Source: a virus
DNA length: 64,000 bases
Virus record (IMG/VR): IMGVR_UViG_3300009514_000004
Span: 62,001-126,000 of that record
Reading direction: 5' to 3' (one strand)
The first letter of the stretch is position 1. Each line of letters starts with the position of its first letter. Both the position numbers and the translations under genes were made by a program. The notes under the pieces were generated by a model. That model saw only the letters and a program-made list of their open reading frames with translations. It was not told the origin of the DNA and did not search any database. This document shows positions 8,734-17,398 of the stretch, piece after piece.

Positions 8734-9923
8734 CAGCGACCCCACCTGCAAGCACTCCCGACCAGCCGCCACCTTCCCTTCCGGATGTCGATCAGGACTA
8801 CGTCCAGCGCGTTTTCTCCGAGCTGTCGGAGATGGACGTACCGCTCGACCCCAACCCGTTGGAGCTAGGACCTCAACGCCTCCGGGAGAAGATCGCCGAG
8901 GTGCGCCGGATGCGGTCGCGTTGCGAGGCGATCTTCTTGCAGGTGTCCAAGGACCAGTACCACTACAACCGATTCCATCGGCTGCTCTCCACCGAGCTGT
9001 CGATCAAGACCAAGCGCCTCATCGCCGAGGATCCTGAAGTCCGCGCGGGTCGAGCAGCTGTCGATCGAGAAGCCTTGGCCCACATGAAACTCTGGTCGCT
9101 GGTCGCTGAGACCGAGCGACTCAGCAACTGCTTGTCGGATCTGGACACTGTCATGAAGGTGGTCAAGGCCAAGCGGTCGGACCTCTCGGACATTCAGGGT
9201 CGCATCAAGGACCAGATGCGGCTGTGCCACGACGAGATCACACACCTCCACGGGGTCTGGGGCTCCAAGCTCCCGCCCGACGCTGACAAGACGCCGTTGC
9301 TCCCGGGTCAAGGGACCGCGATCAAGAACCCCGACGACCTCGACGATTTCCTCAAGGACATCGAAGGGGAGATGCACCTCCGTCCGGACTACACCGAGGA
9401 CTACACCGAGGACGACGACGAGGTCGAGGTCGACGAGGTCGAGCCCGACGAGGTCGAGCCCGACGAGGACGACGACGAGGTCGAGGTCGACGAGGTCGAG
9501 GAGCCCGACGAGGTCGAGGTCGAGGTCGAGGAGCCCGACGAAGTCGAGCCCGAAGGGGATCCGGATCCGGAGCCGGAGCCGGAGGTGGTCGAGGAGACCA
9601 CCGAGACGCCCGAAGAGGAGACGCCCGAAGAGGAGCCCGATCCCGAGGCAGTCGAGAACGAGCTGGTCGACGAGGTGTCCCTCGAGGATCTCGAAGAGGC
9701 ACCGATCGAGAAAGCAGCTGCGGCACCGATCGAGACAGAACCCGAGCCGGAGCCGAAGGCGGATCAGAAGCCGAAGAAGCCGCCGGAGGCGGTAGACATC
9801 CTGCCTGGGTCGGCGACCGAGGCTGACGTCGAGGCGTTCCTGACGGGCACAGTGCCCGGCTCCGAGGATCCGTTCGGCGCGGTCGGCGACGATGACGTCG
9901 AGGCCCTGCTCAATTCTTTCTGA
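8730..9923 (+). CDS. UvsY-like recombination mediator candidate with long acidic tail
   Basis: 397 aa in two parts. Residues about 40-180 are helical with spacing like phage T4 UvsY (KDQYHYNRFHRLLSTEL, AHMKLWSLVAETERL, DLDTVMKVVKAKRSDL); UvsY loads the recombinase on SSB-covered DNA. Residues about 215-350 are an acidic, repetitive tail rich in DEVE and EPDE. The C-terminus (ATEADVEAFLTGT, DDDVEALLNSF) looks like a short interaction motif repeated twice. Neighbours are a candidate SSB, RuvC and RecA, as expected for a mediator. T4 UvsY lacks such a tail. Function is inferred from pattern and context. Confidence 0.5.
   Translation: MTATPPASTPDQPPPSLPDVDQDYVQRVFSELSEMDVPLDPNPLELGPQRLREKIAEVRRMRSRCEAIFLQVSKDQYHYNRFHRLLSTELSIKTKRLIAEDPEVRAGRAAVDREALAHMKLWSLVAETERLSNCLSDLDTVMKVVKAKRSDLSDIQGRIKDQMRLCHDEITHLHGVWGSKLPPDADKTPLLPGQGTAIKNPDDLDDFLKDIEGEMHLRPDYTEDYTEDDDEVEVDEVEPDEVEPDEDDDEVEVDEVEEPDEVEVEVEEPDEVEPEGDPDPEPEPEVVEETTETPEEETPEEEPDPEAVENELVDEVSLEDLEEAPIEKAAAAPIETEPEPEPKADQKPKKPPEAVDILPGSATEADVEAFLTGTVPGSEDPFGAVGDDDVEALLNSF
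9397..9548 (+). repeat. Degenerate in-frame GAGGTCGA/GACGAGGTCGAG repeat coding the acidic tail
   Basis: Short direct repeats based on GAGGTCGAG and GACGAGGTCGAGCCC run for about 150 bases in the UvsY-like gene, encoding alternating DEVE, EPDE and VEVE units. Such tracts expand and contract by slippage, so copy number may vary between isolates. Confidence 0.75.
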
Positions 9924-9936
9924 TCAAGTCCCTCCG

Positions 9937-9946
9937 GATGGGGTAT
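9937..9946 (+). promoter_or_regulatory. GATGGGGTAT box, putative promoter element
   Basis: Same box as at 5395 and 21481, located 14 bases after the UvsY-like stop and about 70 bases before the next start, giving an mRNA with a plausible leader. It overlaps an ATG at 9938 that I reject as a start. Confidence 0.4.
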
Positions 9947-10015
9947 AGGGAGGCACACCACTGGCGCGCTTTGCTCGGAAAGAAGCCCAGCCCGCCCTTG
10001 CTAGGAGATACCAAG

Positions 10016-10735
10016 ATGGCAGTCGAAGAATTCGGAATCGACCAGGGTGACGAAAACGTCGCTGTAAACACGGAGCGCTTCAAGGCCGACAAGCGGAAGT
10101 ACCGCATCAGCTTCGCGGCCTGGCACGTCGACGACGAGGGGCACTTCAAGATGGGGCCCGAGGACGAGTCGCTGACCCCGCGCTTCCTCTCGTCCAACCG
10201 CAACTACCTCTCGGGCATCGGGTACGTGCTCAACAAGGGCAAGGCCTGGACCAAAGCCATCGGCGAGAAGGGCAAGCGGGCTGTCGGGACGGTCATCGTC
10301 ATCTGGCCGACGGACCTCAAGGGCAACATCCGCAAGGAGCTGCTCAAGGACCTGGACGCCATCCAGGTCAAGATGTGGGTGTTCGGCAAGGACAAGTACC
10401 GCGACATCAGCTCGACCCACCGCGAGTGGCCGCTGAACAGCCACGACCTGACGCTCGACTGCACGGAGACGCAGTACCAGCGCATGACGTTCACGCCGTG
10501 CCGTCAGAGCCTCCTGCGCAAGTTCAAGGAGAGCGACAAGACCACGGAGCTGTACGCGGAGATCGAGAAGCGCGCCAAGTCCTGCTGGGAGGCACTGCCC
10601 GACGAGATCGGCCAGGAGCTGTCCCCCGAGCAGATCCTCGCCAAGAAGAGCGGCGACGGAGGCAGCGTGACCGACGCGGCGGTCGATGCGGTCGCGGACG
10701 AGGAAGTCGACGAGATGCTCGACGAGATGATTTAG
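10016..10735 (+). CDS. Candidate single-stranded-DNA-binding protein, 239 aa
   Basis: Start ATG at 10016 chosen because CTAGGAGAT precedes it and MAVEEFGIDQG begins a compact protein; an in-frame ATG at 9938 lies inside the promoter-like box. The core is beta-rich with aromatic residues (RKYRISFAAWHVDD, VGTVIVIWPTD, VKMWVFGKDKYRD). The end is acidic (DEEVDEMLDEMI), resembling the protein-docking tails of bacterial and T4-like SSBs. It lies between the UvsY-like gene and RuvC/RecA. No family motif proves DNA binding, so the role is inferred from tail and context. Confidence 0.45.
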   Translation: MAVEEFGIDQGDENVAVNTERFKADKRKYRISFAAWHVDDEGHFKMGPEDESLTPRFLSSNRNYLSGIGYVLNKGKAWTKAIGEKGKRAVGTVIVIWPTDLKGNIRKELLKDLDAIQVKMWVFGKDKYRDISSTHREWPLNSHDLTLDCTETQYQRMTFTPCRQSLLRKFKESDKTTELYAEIEKRAKSCWEALPDEIGQELSPEQILAKKSGDGGSVTDAAVDAVADEEVDEMLDEMI

Positions 10736-10750
10736 CCGGCTCGGGCTGGG

Positions 10751-11428
10751 ATGCGCGTTCTAGGGCTAGACCCGTCGCTCACCCAGTTCGGCTGGGCTGT
10801 TCATGACACCGCGGAGACCGGTCGTGCACGCTGCGGCGCGCGCGGCCGGTTCCGCACTTCGTCGAAGACCTTGTTCATCGATCGCTACGTCCAGATGCGG
10901 ACGAACCTGCGGTCGCTCCTCCAGGAGATAGGACCGATGCGCGTGGGCTTGGAATTCCCGGTGTTCAACGACCTCTGGTCGGAGGGCATGTACGGGTTGT
11001 TCCTGTTCTCGTGCGAGGCGTTGCGGCTTGAGGGTCGTGACGTCGTGTTCTTCTCCCCGGGGCAAATCAAGCGCCACGCAGCGGACTTCCTCGACCGTCC
11101 TCGTGGCTGGAAGATGAAGAAGGGCGACATGGTCGAGGCGGCCAGGACCGACACCGGGGGCAAGGGTCGGTGGAACCACAACGAGGCGGACGCGTACTGG
11201 GTCGCCCGCGCGGCGGCTCGATTCTGGCAGGTCCACGATGACCTGCTGACCCCCGAGGAGTTGACCGAAGCGGAGGCGCACCAGTTCCTCCGCATCCATA
11301 CCTACAAACGAGGCAAGCGAGCTGGGCAGACCGTGCGTAAAGGCATCCTCCACCGGGAGGATGAGCGGTTTTTCCTGTGGTCTGGCCCTTCAGGAGGAGA
11401 CACCCGTGCCCCGGAAAGCCGCGCCTAA
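10751..11428 (+). CDS. RuvC-like Holliday junction resolvase
   Basis: 225 aa, RNase H fold. Acidic catalytic residues are visible in order: D7 in RVLGLDPSLTQFGW, E68 in VGLEFPVF, and H143/D147 in WNHNEADAYWVA. The tail beyond about residue 165 is basic and extends past typical RuvC. It resolves four-way junctions during recombination or prepares DNA for packaging; position directly before recA fits. The 3' end overlaps the recA start region by 23 bases, and the recA ribosome site lies inside this gene. Confidence 0.85.
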   Translation: MRVLGLDPSLTQFGWAVHDTAETGRARCGARGRFRTSSKTLFIDRYVQMRTNLRSLLQEIGPMRVGLEFPVFNDLWSEGMYGLFLFSCEALRLEGRDVVFFSPGQIKRHAADFLDRPRGWKMKKGDMVEAARTDTGGKGRWNHNEADAYWVARAAARFWQVHDDLLTPEELTEAEAHQFLRIHTYKRGKRAGQTVRKGILHREDERFFLWSGPSGGDTRAPESRA

Positions 11429-12710
11429 CACCAAGGCGGCCACCAATAAAAAGGCCACCAATAAGACCACGACGACCAAGAAGGCCAAAGGCAAGGCCAC
11501 TGCCATGGACGTGGTCGACGAGATGTTCGCCAAGGACAAGAAGAAGCTGAAGAGCCTTCAGGAGGCGGAAGTCCAGCTCGACACGACCCTGCTCAAGAAG
11601 CCCATCCCGCACAGGTCGACGGGCTCGATCGTGTTCAACTACGCGATCGGCGGGTCCAAGAACGTCTTCGGGGTACCCGCCTGCCCGGGAATCCCCAAGG
11701 CCAAGATCACCAACGTGTACGGCCCCGAGGCTTCCGGGAAGACGACCTTCGCCCTGACCTGCTGCGCCCAGGCCTGTCAGACGGGTGGGACCGCGGTCTT
11801 CATCGACCTCGAGAACGAGGTCGTGCCGAGTTACGCCAAGGCTCTCGGCGTACCGATCGAGAAGAAGCGGCAGTTCCGCCTCTACCAGCCCGAGACTCTG
11901 GATGAGGCCATCAAGCTGGCGGCCATGTACGCGGCCGCTGGCGTCGACATCATCGTCATCGATTCCGTCGGGGCCGGTATCCCGCAAGCCGCTATCGAGG
12001 CCGAGGAGAAGAACAAGAAAACCCAGCTGGGTCTCATCGCGACGATCTGGTCGCAGAAGCTGCCGCGACTCAAGCGCATCATCAAGAAGACCGGCACGTC
12101 CATCATTGGGATCGCGCAGCTGCGGTCCTCCATGGGCCAGGGCGCCAGCACCGTCCAGGGCGGCCGCGTCTGGAAGTATTACTCGGCCGTGCGGATGAAC
12201 TTCAGCGTCAAGGAGCAGGAGAAGGGCAAGGTCTACAACGCTGTCGAGAACAAGTACGAGGAGCAGGTCATCGGGGCCGAGTGCGAGGTCCGCCTCGACA
12301 AGTGCAAGGTCAGCGACCACCAGAAGCACAAGTACCGCTACTTCCTACGCTGGGGCGTGGGCATCGACGACTTCCGCTCGTACCTGCACGTGGCCCAGAA
12401 CCACAAGGCCATCGAGAAATCGGGCTCCTGGTTCAACTGGGAGCAGCCCGACGGGACCATCCTGCGGGCTCAAGGTTACGAGAAGTTCCGGCAGCTGGTC
12501 ATCGACACCCCTGGAGCTGTCGAACGTCTCGTGGAGCTGACCGTGACCCTTCTGGAGAGGGGCGCCGGGCACATCGCCTCTGATGAGGAGATAGACGATT
12601 TCATGGAGGTCGAGGACCTGCTCGCCAGCACCGGGGAGGAAGCTGACGTCGACGACATCCTGGCGGCGGCGGAGAAAGCGGTGGGTGGTAAGGAAGACTT
12701 CGACGAGTAG
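11406..12710 (+). CDS. recA: RecA-family recombinase
   Basis: 434 aa strand-exchange ATPase. GTG at 11406 is preferred because CAGGAGGAG sits 8 bases upstream; an in-frame start at 11361 lacks one. A Lys/Thr-rich N-terminal extension (residues 1-35) precedes the core. Walker A is GPEASGKTT at 106-114, Walker B VDIIVIDSVGAG, and the L1/L2 region includes GIAQLRSSMGQG. The C-terminus is acidic (DVDDILAAAEKAV), as in bacterial RecA. It works with the UvsY-like, SSB-like and RuvC-like neighbours. Confidence 0.93.
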   Translation: MPRKAAPNTKAATNKKATNKTTTTKKAKGKATAMDVVDEMFAKDKKKLKSLQEAEVQLDTTLLKKPIPHRSTGSIVFNYAIGGSKNVFGVPACPGIPKAKITNVYGPEASGKTTFALTCCAQACQTGGTAVFIDLENEVVPSYAKALGVPIEKKRQFRLYQPETLDEAIKLAAMYAAAGVDIIVIDSVGAGIPQAAIEAEEKNKKTQLGLIATIWSQKLPRLKRIIKKTGTSIIGIAQLRSSMGQGASTVQGGRVWKYYSAVRMNFSVKEQEKGKVYNAVENKYEEQVIGAECEVRLDKCKVSDHQKHKYRYFLRWGVGIDDFRSYLHVAQNHKAIEKSGSWFNWEQPDGTILRAQGYEKFRQLVIDTPGAVERLVELTVTLLERGAGHIASDEEIDDFMEVEDLLASTGEEADVDDILAAAEKAVGGKEDFDE

Positions 12711-12718
12711 AATGGGCC

Positions 12719-13951
12719 ATGGGCGTCACCGTCACCGTCACAGACTTCCAGTCGATCAAGAAGGCCGAGGTTTACATCCACGGGTTCACGGTCGTCACCG
12801 GGCCCAACAACACCGGCAAATCCGCCCTGGTGCGTGCGATCCGTGGGGTGTTCTCCAACATGCCCGGCCACAGTTTCGTCCGGCACGGCTGTAAGCAGTC
12901 CACCGTCACCCTGGAGTTCGACGATGGCAACTCCGTCACCTGGGAGAAGGGCAAGGGGGTCAACCGTTACACCATCAACGGCAAGGTCTACGACAAGGTT
13001 GACCGAGGTGTTCCACCGGAGGTTGCGGATCTGGGGGTCCACGCTATCCAGGCGGGCACCCACACCCTATGGCCGCAGATCGCGCCCCAGTTCACCGGCC
13101 AGATGTTTCTGCTCGACTTGCCGGGTTCAGCTGTTGCGGAGGCCGTCGCCGACGTCGACCGCGTCGGTGCCCTGAACCGGGCGCTGAAGGCATCCGAGAA
13201 AGATCGCCGATCGGCGGCCTCGACGCTGAAGGTCCGTCGCAAGGACCAGACCAGGCTCGAAGGGGAGCTGGAGGCGTTCAAAGGGCTCGACGACGCTCTC
13301 GCCCTGGTCGCGGAAGCAGAAGCCGAGCGTGAGCACTTGGGGAAAGTGGCCGAGGCAGCGGTGTGGGCAAAGAACCAGTTCACCAAGTACGTCGCGGCCA
13401 CGAGCCTGATCGAGCAGCTCTCCGGGGTCGACGAGGTCGATATCCCTTCGGCTGAGGACCTCCAGGCCCTCAAGGCGGAGCAGACGCGGCTCGAAGGTCT
13501 CGGGCGTCTCCACGAGAAACACAAGCAGGCCTCCGACCTGGTGGGACGTCTCAGGGGGGTGGAGAGCGTCGAGGTGCCCTCTTCCAAGGACCTCCAGGAG
13601 GTCCGTGAGGCCGCTGTAGAGCTTTCCCAGCTCGAGGCCTTGCTCCAGACCCAGACGCAGGCCCAAGCGCAGGTAGAACGTCTCCAGGGACTCGAGAGCG
13701 TCTCCCTCGACGTGGGCGCGACCGAGGCTGAGAAGTGGTTGGGGACCCTCACCTGGCTCGAAGCTCTACACAACCGAGGGAAGACCGCCAGGGACCAGGT
13801 CAAGCAGTCGCGGACCGACCTGGCCACCGCCGAGAAGGAGTATCAGGAAGCAGTCGCCGAGGTCTCCCGGTTGCTCGAAGGGTTGTCAGAGTGCCCCCTT
13901 TGCGGTTCCGCAGAGATGTCGCCCGAGCACCGGCACGAGGAAGTGGCGTAG
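12719..13951 (+). CDS. Rad50/SbcC N-terminal half: ATPase lobe, coiled coil and zinc hook
   Basis: 410 aa. Walker A GPNNTGKSA at residues 28-35 and a beta-rich ATPase lobe are followed by a long heptad-rich coiled coil (about 150-385) and a CPLC zinc-hook motif at residues 392-395, after which the protein stops. A complete SbcC would continue with the return coiled coil and the second ATPase lobe; that lobe is encoded separately at 18546, with Mre11/SbcD (14074) between. Both halves must assemble to make an ATP-binding site, so I infer a split Rad50. Repeated segments (SGVDEVDIPSAEDLQ, RGVESVEVPSSKDLQ, QGLESVSLDVG) show internal duplication in the coil. Confidence 0.82.
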   Translation: MGVTVTVTDFQSIKKAEVYIHGFTVVTGPNNTGKSALVRAIRGVFSNMPGHSFVRHGCKQSTVTLEFDDGNSVTWEKGKGVNRYTINGKVYDKVDRGVPPEVADLGVHAIQAGTHTLWPQIAPQFTGQMFLLDLPGSAVAEAVADVDRVGALNRALKASEKDRRSAASTLKVRRKDQTRLEGELEAFKGLDDALALVAEAEAEREHLGKVAEAAVWAKNQFTKYVAATSLIEQLSGVDEVDIPSAEDLQALKAEQTRLEGLGRLHEKHKQASDLVGRLRGVESVEVPSSKDLQEVREAAVELSQLEALLQTQTQAQAQVERLQGLESVSLDVGATEAEKWLGTLTWLEALHNRGKTARDQVKQSRTDLATAEKEYQEAVAEVSRLLEGLSECPLCGSAEMSPEHRHEEVA

Positions 13952-13957
13952 GCGGCG

Positions 13958-14077
13958 ATGAAATCCACAGACGACTATGATGCTCGAATTAGCGATTGGG
14001 TTGATTGGGCGGAGATCGTGTTCATCGTTTGCGGGATCCCGTTTCTCGCAGGCCTGGTCGTGGGGATGTGTATATGA
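13958..14077 (+). CDS. Small membrane protein, 39 aa
   Basis: Short frame between Rad50-N and the nuclease: an acidic head (MKSTDDYDARISDW) followed by one hydrophobic segment (EIVFIVCGIPFLAGLVVGM). Its TGA overlaps the nuclease ATG (ATGA), the same coupling used elsewhere here, which supports it as real. The ribosome site is weak (GGCGGC). Function unknown; a membrane anchor or a merely coupling frame are both possible. Confidence 0.5.
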   Translation: MKSTDDYDARISDWVDWAEIVFIVCGIPFLAGLVVGMCI

Positions 14078-15057
14078 TCAGGCTTCTCTGGCGCACCGAC
14101 CTGCACCTGTCGGACCGGACCCCGCAGTCGCGGACCGACGACTGGACTGAGGCCATCCTCGGCAAGATACGCAAGATCGGAGACATCGCCCGCGAGGTGG
14201 GTGCCGCCGGGGTCATCGACGGCGGGGACTTCTTCCACACCAAGACCCCAAGCAGGAACCCGCACCACCTGGTCGAGAAGGCGGCCCGAGCACACGAGGA
14301 CTACCCCTGTCCCGTCTGGTGCAACATCGGCAACCACGACTGCAAGTACGCTGACTACACCCTGGTCGACGAGAACCCGCTGGGGGTCCTGTTCAGCACG
14401 GGGGTGTTCAACCGGCTGTACGACGAGCACGAGGCCATCTTCACCACGCCCGAGGGCCTCAAGGTCCGCGTTGTCGGCATCCCTTACCACGGGGTCCGAT
14501 ACGACATGGAGCGCTTCCACAGCATCAAGAAAGGCGACGAGGACTGGCTCGTCGTGGTGGCGCACGTCCTGGCCTCTCCGGCGGGCGGGAAGATGTTCGA
14601 GGGCGAGGACATCGTCAAGTACGGCGATCTGCTCGAGACCGACGCCGACGTGTACTGTTTCGGGCACTGGCACATGGACCAGGGCGTCCAGTTCTTCAAG
14701 AAGCCCAACGGCGACGAGCTGGTCATCGTCAACGTCGGCAGCGGCTCTCGGGGGGCCCTGACCGAAGACGAGATGACCCGCGAGCCCAAGGTCATCGTGA
14801 TGAGGTTCGACGCCGAGGACCTGGGGCTCGGCCAGGTCACCTTGGACGTCCGACCTGCCGACGAGGTCTTCGACATCGAGGGGCGTGTTCGGGCCGAGGG
14901 TCGGCAGATGATGGTCGAGGCGTTCGTGGAGTCTCTCAAGGACGCTCTACAAGGTCAGGAGGGAGCCGACCTGGCCGAGGAAGTGCGGCAGTGGCCCAAC
15001 ATCGACGACCAGGTCCGAGAACGCGCCGTCGGGTATCTGGAGGAAGCCCAAATCTGA
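14074..15057 (+). CDS. sbcD: SbcD/Mre11-like metallophosphoesterase nuclease
   Basis: 327 aa. All phosphoesterase motifs are in order: RTDLHLSD, VIDGGDFFH, IGNHDC, VVVAHV and CFGHWHMDQ, giving a two-metal nuclease centre. Partner of the Rad50 halves at 12719 and 18546; together they process DNA ends. ATG at 14074 overlaps the preceding small frame. The C-terminal about 80 residues are helical and acidic (EVRQWPNIDDQVRERAV) and may bind the Rad50 coiled coil. Confidence 0.92.
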   Translation: MIRLLWRTDLHLSDRTPQSRTDDWTEAILGKIRKIGDIAREVGAAGVIDGGDFFHTKTPSRNPHHLVEKAARAHEDYPCPVWCNIGNHDCKYADYTLVDENPLGVLFSTGVFNRLYDEHEAIFTTPEGLKVRVVGIPYHGVRYDMERFHSIKKGDEDWLVVVAHVLASPAGGKMFEGEDIVKYGDLLETDADVYCFGHWHMDQGVQFFKKPNGDELVIVNVGSGSRGALTEDEMTREPKVIVMRFDAEDLGLGQVTLDVRPADEVFDIEGRVRAEGRQMMVEAFVESLKDALQGQEGADLAEEVRQWPNIDDQVRERAVGYLEEAQI

Positions 15058-15065
15058 TCCCCCTG

Positions 15066-15075
15066 GGTGGGGTAA
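15066..15075 (+). promoter_or_regulatory. GGTGGGGTAA box, putative promoter element
   Basis: Member of the GGGGTA box family, 9 bases after the nuclease stop and 28 bases before the kinase/phosphatase ATG, with a clear ribosome site (GGAGGAAAGG) in between. Confidence 0.4.
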
Positions 15076-15103
15076 CTACTTCTGCACGACCCAGGAGGAA
15101 AGG

Positions 15104-16075
15104 ATGTCGGGAGAGGTAGTCATCATCGCGGGGCCGCCGGCGAGCGGCAAGACAACGCAGGTCCAGGACTTCGTGGAGCGCGGTTACACCCGCATCAACC
15201 GCGACCTCCTGGACAAGCCTGGCCACGTCGCGCGGACTGACGACTGCGCCCTCCATCTGGCGCAGCTCTTCGACTCGGGCCAGGCGACCCGGTTCGTCCT
15301 CGACAACACGTACGGGACGAAGAAGCAGCGGGCTCTGCTCCTCGAGGTCGCCAGGGAGCGTGGACTCCCGGTCCACATCCGGGTCATGTCGACGACCCGC
15401 GAGCAGTGTCAGTTCCTGGCAGCGCGTCGGATGATTCAGAAGTACGGCAAGATGATGACCGCCGCCGAGATGAAGGCTTACAAGGCGGAGAACGGTCCCG
15501 ATCCCAACCTGTTCCCGCCGGTCGTGATCTCGGTCTTCTTCAAGAAGCGCGAGCAGCCGGAGCCCGAGGAGGGGTTCGCCTCCATCGAGTACATCCCGTT
15601 CGTGTTCGAGCTGGGGCCGGAGTACACCAACAGCGCGTACATCTTCGACTACGACGGGACGCTCCGGGACACGAAGAACGACGAGAAGTACCCGGTCGAC
15701 CAGGACAACATCGAGATCCGCCCGGGCGTCATCGGGGTCCTCAATCAGCTGGAGGCGCAAGGCCACCTGCTGCTCGGCATCTCGACCCAGTCGGGGGTCA
15801 CCAAGGGCGTCATGACCTGGGAGGAGTGTCAGGGCCTGTTCGAGTACACCAACGCGATGCTCGGCCACGACATCGAGACCGTGTTCTGTCCCCATCGGGC
15901 GGGGCCGCCCCAGTGCTACTGCCGCAAGCCCATGCCCGGCTGGGGCGTGTGGTTCATCGAGAAGTACAAGCTCGACCCCGCCAAGGTCGTTTACGTCGGG
16001 GACATGACGAGTGACAAGACCTTCTCAGGGAGAGCCGGGTTCAAGTTCGTCCACGCGGACCAATTCTTCGCGTAG
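15104..16075 (+). CDS. Polynucleotide 5'-kinase/3'-phosphatase (T4 Pnkp-like)
   Basis: 323 aa, bifunctional end-healing enzyme. Kinase domain first: P-loop GPPASGKT at 10-17 and INRDLL. Phosphatase domain second: HAD motif FDYDGTLRD with Asp182/Asp184, GISTQSG, and YVGDMTSDKTFSGRAG. A Cys-rich loop (CPHRAGPPQCYCRKP) is a zinc-binding feature of the HisB/GmhB-type HAD group. Domain order equals T4 Pnkp. In T4 the enzyme repairs tRNAs cut by host anticodon nucleases; no RNA ligase gene is seen in this window, so its partner may lie elsewhere. Confidence 0.9.
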   Translation: MSGEVVIIAGPPASGKTTQVQDFVERGYTRINRDLLDKPGHVARTDDCALHLAQLFDSGQATRFVLDNTYGTKKQRALLLEVARERGLPVHIRVMSTTREQCQFLAARRMIQKYGKMMTAAEMKAYKAENGPDPNLFPPVVISVFFKKREQPEPEEGFASIEYIPFVFELGPEYTNSAYIFDYDGTLRDTKNDEKYPVDQDNIEIRPGVIGVLNQLEAQGHLLLGISTQSGVTKGVMTWEECQGLFEYTNAMLGHDIETVFCPHRAGPPQCYCRKPMPGWGVWFIEKYKLDPAKVVYVGDMTSDKTFSGRAGFKFVHADQFFA

Positions 16076-16133
16076 GGATCCGGAAGCCTACGATCGCGCG
16101 GGTAGAGTGAGCGAGCCAGAGGAGGCTCGTTTC

Positions 16134-17087
16134 ATGCCACGTGCGTTCACGCTGTACTGGACCAATTTCAAGCGCTTCGAGGAGTGCCCTCAGAAGTTCC
16201 TCTGGTACAAGGGTTGGGGCACCATCGACGTCGGCGGCGGCCCGGGGAAGGGCAAACCCTATCCGGAGGAACCCTCGGAGCACCATGCCGCGATGGGGAC
16301 CGTGGTCCATGCCGGCATCGAGCGTCTCTACAAGGACGAGCTGTGGCGGAACCCTCAAACCCTGGTCGACAACCTCAAGCGGACGGTCCGCCGGGAGTTC
16401 GAGCTGGAGCTGGCGCGCCGTCACATCAACTGGTCCCACCGGGGCTGCCCCACCAAGCCCGACATGCTCCAGCTGTGCGAGACCAACGTGCTGGGTTACC
16501 TCCACACGATGAAGCACAACCGCCTCCTCGGCCCCTACGCTAAGACCGAGGTGGAGATCCTCGCCTACGCCAACCCGGAGACCCCCATCGGCGTCCGGGT
16601 CGACATCATCATTCGGCGGTCCGACACCGGCATCACGCTCCTGGATGGGAAGAACTCCAAGCGGTACAAGGACCGCAAGGGCAACCCGCTCTTCTATGTC
16701 GACCCCGACCAGCTCCGGTGGTCGGCCATGGCCTTCTATCTCAAGCACGGCCGGATGCCTGACCGCTTGGGGTTCGTCTACTTCCGCTACCCCTGGGGGT
16801 TCGTCCACGAGGGCGAAACCGAGCCTGTGACCGGTGTGGAATGGGTCCCTTTCACGATGGAGGACCTTGCGGGACTCGGTCATCGAGCTATCAAGGCCCG
16901 GGCTCAGATGGAGCGTGAAGAGTTCCCGGCTCAGCCCGTGCCCAAGATGTGCAAGTTCTGCGACTTCCAGTCGATCTGCCCGGAACGCCAGGCTCAGATC
17001 GAGAAGAACCGACGCCGGCCCAAGAACAAAGACGATTTCTGGGATGGGCTTGACGCGGAACCGGGTCTGATCGAGATCTCACTCTGA
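16134..17087 (+). CDS. PD-(D/E)XK nuclease with C-terminal cysteine cluster (Cas4/AddB-like)
   Basis: 317 aa. ATG at 16134 follows GAGGAGG; upstream in-frame starts (16011, 16107) overlap the kinase gene or lack a site. Nuclease core: MGTVVHAGIERL (motif I His), GVRVDIIIRRSDTG (Asp), LLDGKNSK (D/E-x-K variant), and QLRWSAMAFYL. One Cys lies near the N-terminus (FEECPQKF) and three near the end (CKFCDFQSIC), the 1+3 spacing of Fe-S-containing Cas4/AddB exonucleases. Probably a 5'-3' exonuclease in recombination or end processing. Confidence 0.8.
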   Translation: MPRAFTLYWTNFKRFEECPQKFLWYKGWGTIDVGGGPGKGKPYPEEPSEHHAAMGTVVHAGIERLYKDELWRNPQTLVDNLKRTVRREFELELARRHINWSHRGCPTKPDMLQLCETNVLGYLHTMKHNRLLGPYAKTEVEILAYANPETPIGVRVDIIIRRSDTGITLLDGKNSKRYKDRKGNPLFYVDPDQLRWSAMAFYLKHGRMPDRLGFVYFRYPWGFVHEGETEPVTGVEWVPFTMEDLAGLGHRAIKARAQMEREEFPAQPVPKMCKFCDFQSICPERQAQIEKNRRRPKNKDDFWDGLDAEPGLIEISL

Positions 17088-17119
17088 TCGACATGGCGTA
17101 GAAGGGGGTGGAGGTACCC

Positions 17120-17398
17120 ATGAGCGATGACCTGAAGCAGACCCTCGAGACGGCTATTCGTCGTCGGGATGAGCTGAGCGGGAAAGTGCAACGGGTCAAA
17201 GGTCGCCTGGAGAGCGCCCAGTCATCCCTCAAGGACGTGGTCGCCGAGTGCAAGGGCCGCGACATCGACCCGAAGAAGCTGGGCGCCACGGTCAAAGCCG
17301 TCAGGAAGAAGCTGACCGACTCCATCAAAACCGTCAACGACAAGATCGACGCCGCTGAGAAGCAGCTGGCGCCGTTTCTGAAGGAGGAGGCCGAGTGA
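17120..17398 (+). CDS. Small coiled-coil protein, possible Rad50 coil fragment
   Basis: 92 aa from ATG at 17120, which has GGTGGAGG upstream; a GTG at 17108 is also in frame. Entirely heptad-like (LESAQSSLKDVVAECKGRD, KKLTDSIKTVNDKI) with a GRDIDPKKLG break in the middle that resembles the turn found in return arms of SbcC coils. It lies in the same run as the split Rad50 genes and couples to the clamp gene by GTGA. Could supply part of the missing return coil; equally it may be an independent factor. Confidence 0.72.
   Translation: MSDDLKQTLETAIRRRDELSGKVQRVKGRLESAQSSLKDVVAECKGRDIDPKKLGATVKAVRKKLTDSIKTVNDKIDAAEKQLAPFLKEEAE

Noticed and set aside
9397-9548. CRISPR array
   Set aside because: Repeats are short, contiguous, codon-phased and encode an acidic protein tail; there are no unique spacers.
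9938-10015. ATG 9938 as start of the SSB-like gene
   Set aside because: It lies inside the GATGGGGTAT box; ATG 10016 has AGGAGA at the right distance.
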